A stretch of DNA of 64,000 nt from Megalonaias nervosa (taxonomy: Eukaryota; Mollusca; Bivalvia; Unionida; Unionidae), in NCBI GenBank assembly GCA_016617855.1, contig JAECUM010000851.1, forward strand, positions 1 through 64,000. Direction: 5' to 3'. Made by a program: the position numbers and the translations under genes. Below the pieces are notes generated by a model. The model was given only the letters and a program-made list of their open reading frames with translations, did not search any database and was not told the origin of the DNA. Positions 60,719 to 64,000 of this stretch are shown piece by piece. Each line of letters starts with the position of its first letter. The stretch's first letter is position 1.

Positions 60719-61761
60719 ATGAACCAGTCTTGGACATGGATGTATTTGGATGCTATCGTAAGTAACCACAAAAAAAAATGTTTTCTACCCCCATGTGATG
60801 TCACTGCAAATTTAGTAGAAAACAACACTTGATCTTGACCTCTGACCTTGATCCAATTCATTCCTCTGTTAAAATGGATATGTACCAAGCCTGATACCAA
60901 TCCAAGTGAAGCCAGAAAGTAAAATCATTTGCCATGAATAATGCCTCACATGTTGATTACTGATGGAGTAGAATATAAATGAAAAAGAAATCGTATTAAA
61001 TTTTTTTTATGTTTTCCAAGTAGCAACACAGTTAACAAAATGCACTGGCCTGCACATTTCTCTGTATGTGCTACATAGTAACACTAACTGCCACCAACAA
61101 TATAGGCCACTTGTTTTCACATCTTCAACTCAATATAGAGCTCTCTAATTGTTTAGCAAGGCCTCCAAATCAAGCTCTGCAACTGAATTGCAGATCTCTA
61201 TATATAGGAGACCTCTACATATCAATTAGAGACCTCTTTAATTCAATTATATCATATAATTTTTTATTTTTATTTGTAGATCACTATATCAGAATTAGAG
61301 ACCTCTGTAACAGATTTTGAGACCTTAATTCAACTGCTGAGGTCTCACTCGAGGTAATAATTCAACAATGTTTTTGCCCAATAACAATTTCTCCCTCAAT
61401 GTTTTTGCCCAACAACAATTTCTCCCTCATAGGAAAATACACAGGCATTAATACATCATTTATTGGTATGCTATGAAAATAATGGCAGAGCTTACTGGTC
61501 TTCAAAATGGGGTTTCCACTGCCATTCATAGGATTTGGATGAAATATTAATTTCATTTTTAGTTGAAATAATGACTTTACTACTAAATCCTGACACTGAC
61601 AGTCAGCTGATCCTCAGGACTGAAATGCTGACCAAAACCCTCCATCTCGATTAATTTAAATTAACATTTACTAAACAGAGATTATTCTGTTCATTTTTCA
61701 GTAATAACAGTAGATAGACAATTGACTGAAAAAAAGCCATGAATAATTGCTTTTTTGCAGG
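60719..61761. other. intergenic, nothing firmly recognised
   Basis: 61190-61320 has loosely repeated 'attagagacctct' words. Two copies of a 32-bp string 'caatgtttttgcccaa.aacaa' lie at about 61366-61428. Confidence 0.5.
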
Positions 61762-61970
61762 TACAGGTAAACCACCAATTTTCCAGCAACGGATGGTCTG
61801 GCACCTCTTTTAGTCTGGACAAAATTACGAGAGGGCACTTGAAATTCCCAACACTGCCAAATTAGTTTACTGGGCACACAGTCACTTGGATTGTTTACAT
61901 GCAGCTGTTGGTGGTGATACTTGTATTTTGTGCGATTCTTAGCTTATTTTACTTACATTTAACCCTAGCT

Positions 61971-62440
61971 ATGGCTTCTAAGAAAGATGCAAATGTCTGG
62001 TGGTGTCAAGCATAAACACCAGTCAATATTGATACAAGATAAAGATGAAATGTTGAAAAAACTGGACAGTGGTGTTTCCGTGCAAAATGATGGAATGGTT
62101 TTGACAATGTCGAAGTGATGGAATGGACTTGTCTGGCAGGATGGTAATGGACCAGGCTCAGTTATTTCATAAAGAACTTAAAGTAGAACATGAGTGTGAC
62201 TCTAGTGAAGGATGGCTTCAAAGGTTCAAGAACGTTACGGAATTTCCATGCATAAAACCTGTGGAGAAAAATGGTCTGCAGACCACGAATGAGCTGCCAG
62301 TATGTGGATAGATTTCAGTAGCTTGTAGTTGATGAGCACCACAGTCCTGAGTAGGTTATAATGCAGATGAAACTGCATTATATTGGCGATGCGTGGCCTT
62401 GGTTGGTCAAGCAAAACTTGATATGGCAGGGCTTTGGCAG
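61971..62440 (+). pseudogene. Tigger/jerky-like transposase, truncated and frameshifted
   Basis: From an ATG at 61971 (MASKKDANV), then in a shifted frame KHKHQSILIQDKDEMLKKLD and SGVSVQ, the N-terminal DNA-binding helix-turn-helix. Next FHKELKVEHECDSSEGWLQR, the CENP-B-type second domain (about 62167-62226). After further stops, YNADETALYWR (about 62359-62391) is the block around the first catalytic Asp of the DDE domain. The rest of the DDE domain is absent, apparently replaced by the nested sequence starting at 62440. Several stops and at least three frame changes show it is dead. Confidence 0.85.
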
Positions 62441-63351
62441 ACCTGCCAACCCTGACAAGTCCGTCTCAGTAAGGCAGTTGATTTTTCTCCATAAGATTGA
62501 CCAGTTTTTAGTAAGGTGTAAAAAAGAAATCAATAACTGCTATTGTAAAGATGGAAAACGTAAATAAAAGTTTGACACAGCAACGATAAAAAAACATTAA
62601 CTTCAACTGAAAAGTTAGTTTGTAAAGTATCCGTAGACTTTATTTACCACTAGTCCAGTTGTACAAACTTTAGTTCCAAACCCTATGCAACTCAATGGCT
62701 TGTTGCCATCTCTCAACCTGACGTAATTCTTGGCAATTCTTTTTCCATTTCACATGACGATGGCAATCATATCTCCTGCCATGAGACATACTCAAATTGG
62801 CACGTGATGTCCAATAAACGTAATTGTGTCCTTTCCAGCTTTTATTCACAAGAATCTGAATACTCCTTTTTATTCTTCGGTGTTGATTATTAACACCTTT
62901 TTTAGAAGCTTATTTTCCCTTTCATCTTAAACATGCATCACTTTCTGGATGCTATTTTAAAAAAAATCTATAATCAATAGTTTGATCATGCAGACGGTTT
63001 GCATGAACAAATAGTAGTCTGGTTCCCTGCTTTATATGCTCCCTCTGTTGCACTCCGCTATAGTATAGCGGAGTGCAACGCAGGGAGCATACTAAGCAGG
63101 GAACCAGACTAGAACAAACAGGTACAGTTTAAAGTGTCTGGGGTGCTGCTGTAAAGCTAGTCTGGTTCCCTGACTAATTTTACTAATTCTAATATGAAAC
63201 CCGGATCCATACCAAACACGGGTGAACCAATTATCCGCATTTTTCGGCAACGATCATTTTTCCGTAGTTTTTGCTTGTATGCTAAAGTCCATATTTTAAG
63301 GGTAATTTTCGTAAGACTTACGGCAAAATTGTAAGAGTTGGCAGGTCTGCT
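62440..63351. mobile_element. possible nested element with inverted ends inside the Tigger-like transposon
   Basis: GCAGACCTGCCAAC at the left has its complement GTTGGCAGGTCTGC at the right (63338-63351), continuing as weaker complementarity inward ('agtaag'/'cttac'). Similar bases GCTTTGG and CTTTTGG adjoin the ends. No coding region recognised. Family unknown. Confidence 0.55.
63015..63111. repeat. 97-bp near-perfect hairpin
   Basis: Arms of about 46 bases: TAGTCTGGTTCCCTGCTT at the left, AAGCAGGGAACCAGACTA at the right, meeting at CGCTATAGTATAGCG. A few mismatches only. A further half copy 'tagtctggttccctg' lies at 63159. Confidence 0.93.
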
Positions 63352-63392
63352 TTTGGAACCAAGGGTGCCGGAAAATCGGTGGCTTACCTGTA

Positions 63393-64000
63393 TTGATCAG
63401 TCTGGTTGCCTGGGAAACCTGAATGAGTATCACAAATGAAAAGAAAGCGGAACATAAAATATTGGAAATGTAAATTTGTACAGCAATGAACAGATAAAGA
63501 ATTAAGTTCCAATAATGAATAAGCACATACTTGTGAATTAAATAATCTAGAAATAAATAAACACTAAATCTGGAATAAATTCCTGATTGAACGTAATGCA
63601 TATCAGATTAACATTCGTAACTCAACAAATATGCAAAACAAATTAGGCTGGTAGTCCATTAATGACAGATGCTCTTATGCTCAATTTATCATGTTCGATA
63701 AATATGTATAAATTTTCCGGATATTACTATACCACCTCATACAAAATAAACAATGCACAACTTTTCATTCGTACAGATTCAGACATCAGCCAGTTATTGT
63801 AAGCATACCTTGTACAGTGGTACCAACTTCCACAAAATGTTATGGTCTTGATTGAACTAGCATCTTTCAAATGAACTTTTTTTAAAAATACTTGTCATAC
63901 CATACCCTAAAAAACAAATACTGTTTTCTTTTCTCTGTTTCTCTCTCTTCCTTTAACCCCCTAATTTTACCTTTAACCCCCTAATTTTAACATTTAATGC
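63393..64000. other. intergenic, nothing recognised
   Basis: AT-rich, no domain in the small frames. The string 'ctttaaccccctaatttta' occurs twice at the end of the window. Confidence 0.5.

Larger units (their letters stand above)
61764..63390 (+). mobile_element. Tigger/pogo-type DNA transposon with terminal inverted repeats and TA duplication
   Basis: Left end CAGGTAAACCACCAATTTTC and right end GAAAATCGGTGGCTTACCTG are inverted copies, flanked by TA on both sides (61762-61763 and 63391-63392). The interior holds a broken transposase of the jerky/Tigger class at the left, and unrelated nested sequence at the right. Confidence 0.9.

Overview
This is animal nuclear DNA, AT-rich and dominated by introns and repeats. 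It has spliced coding exons with GT/AG borders, tRNA-derived SINEs, MITEs, solo LTRs and many minisatellites, and no operon-like structure. The mixture (a Gmr1-like Ty3/gypsy element, tRNA-headed SINEs of the sort common in bivalves, an intronless class A GPCR) suggests an invertebrate bilaterian, most likely a mollusc. That assignment is inference, not proven.

Layout. Positions 1-6580 hold a nearly complete but inactivated LTR retrotransposon in the unusual order gag - protease - integrase - reverse transcriptase - RNase H (Gmr1-like). It lies in an intron of a gene on the + strand whose last three coding exons are at 7487-7609, 13962-14206 and 19699-19936. Their joined reading frame reads as the coiled-coil C-terminus of the centriolar protein CEP120. 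The introns hold a LINE fragment (11981-12128), a solo LTR (16818-17749), a candidate solo LTR (15433-16197), a SINE and the first copy of a MITE family.

From about 20 kb to 56 kb I find no convincing host gene. The region holds a decayed hAT transposase (22860-24600, minus), nine perfectly phased 63-bp repeats (27752-28318), a tyrosine-recombinase fragment (31008-31430, minus), another solo LTR (33480-34470, minus), six more MITE copies across the window, six copies of a tRNA-headed SINE, and several diffuse arrays of roughly 150-bp degenerate units.

A single-exon, 340-residue rhodopsin-family GPCR with altered DRY, CWxP and NPxxY motifs lies at 56526-57548 (minus). Downstream are a second copy of a long-inverted-repeat DNA element, a 47-bp satellite interrupted by a SINE, and a Tigger/pogo-type transposon (61764-63390) with clear terminal inverted repeats, TA target duplication and nested insertions.

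The host genes show no functional link to each other. Most of the information in the window concerns mobile elements: several families are present in multiple copies, so their boundaries and target duplications can be read by comparing copies.
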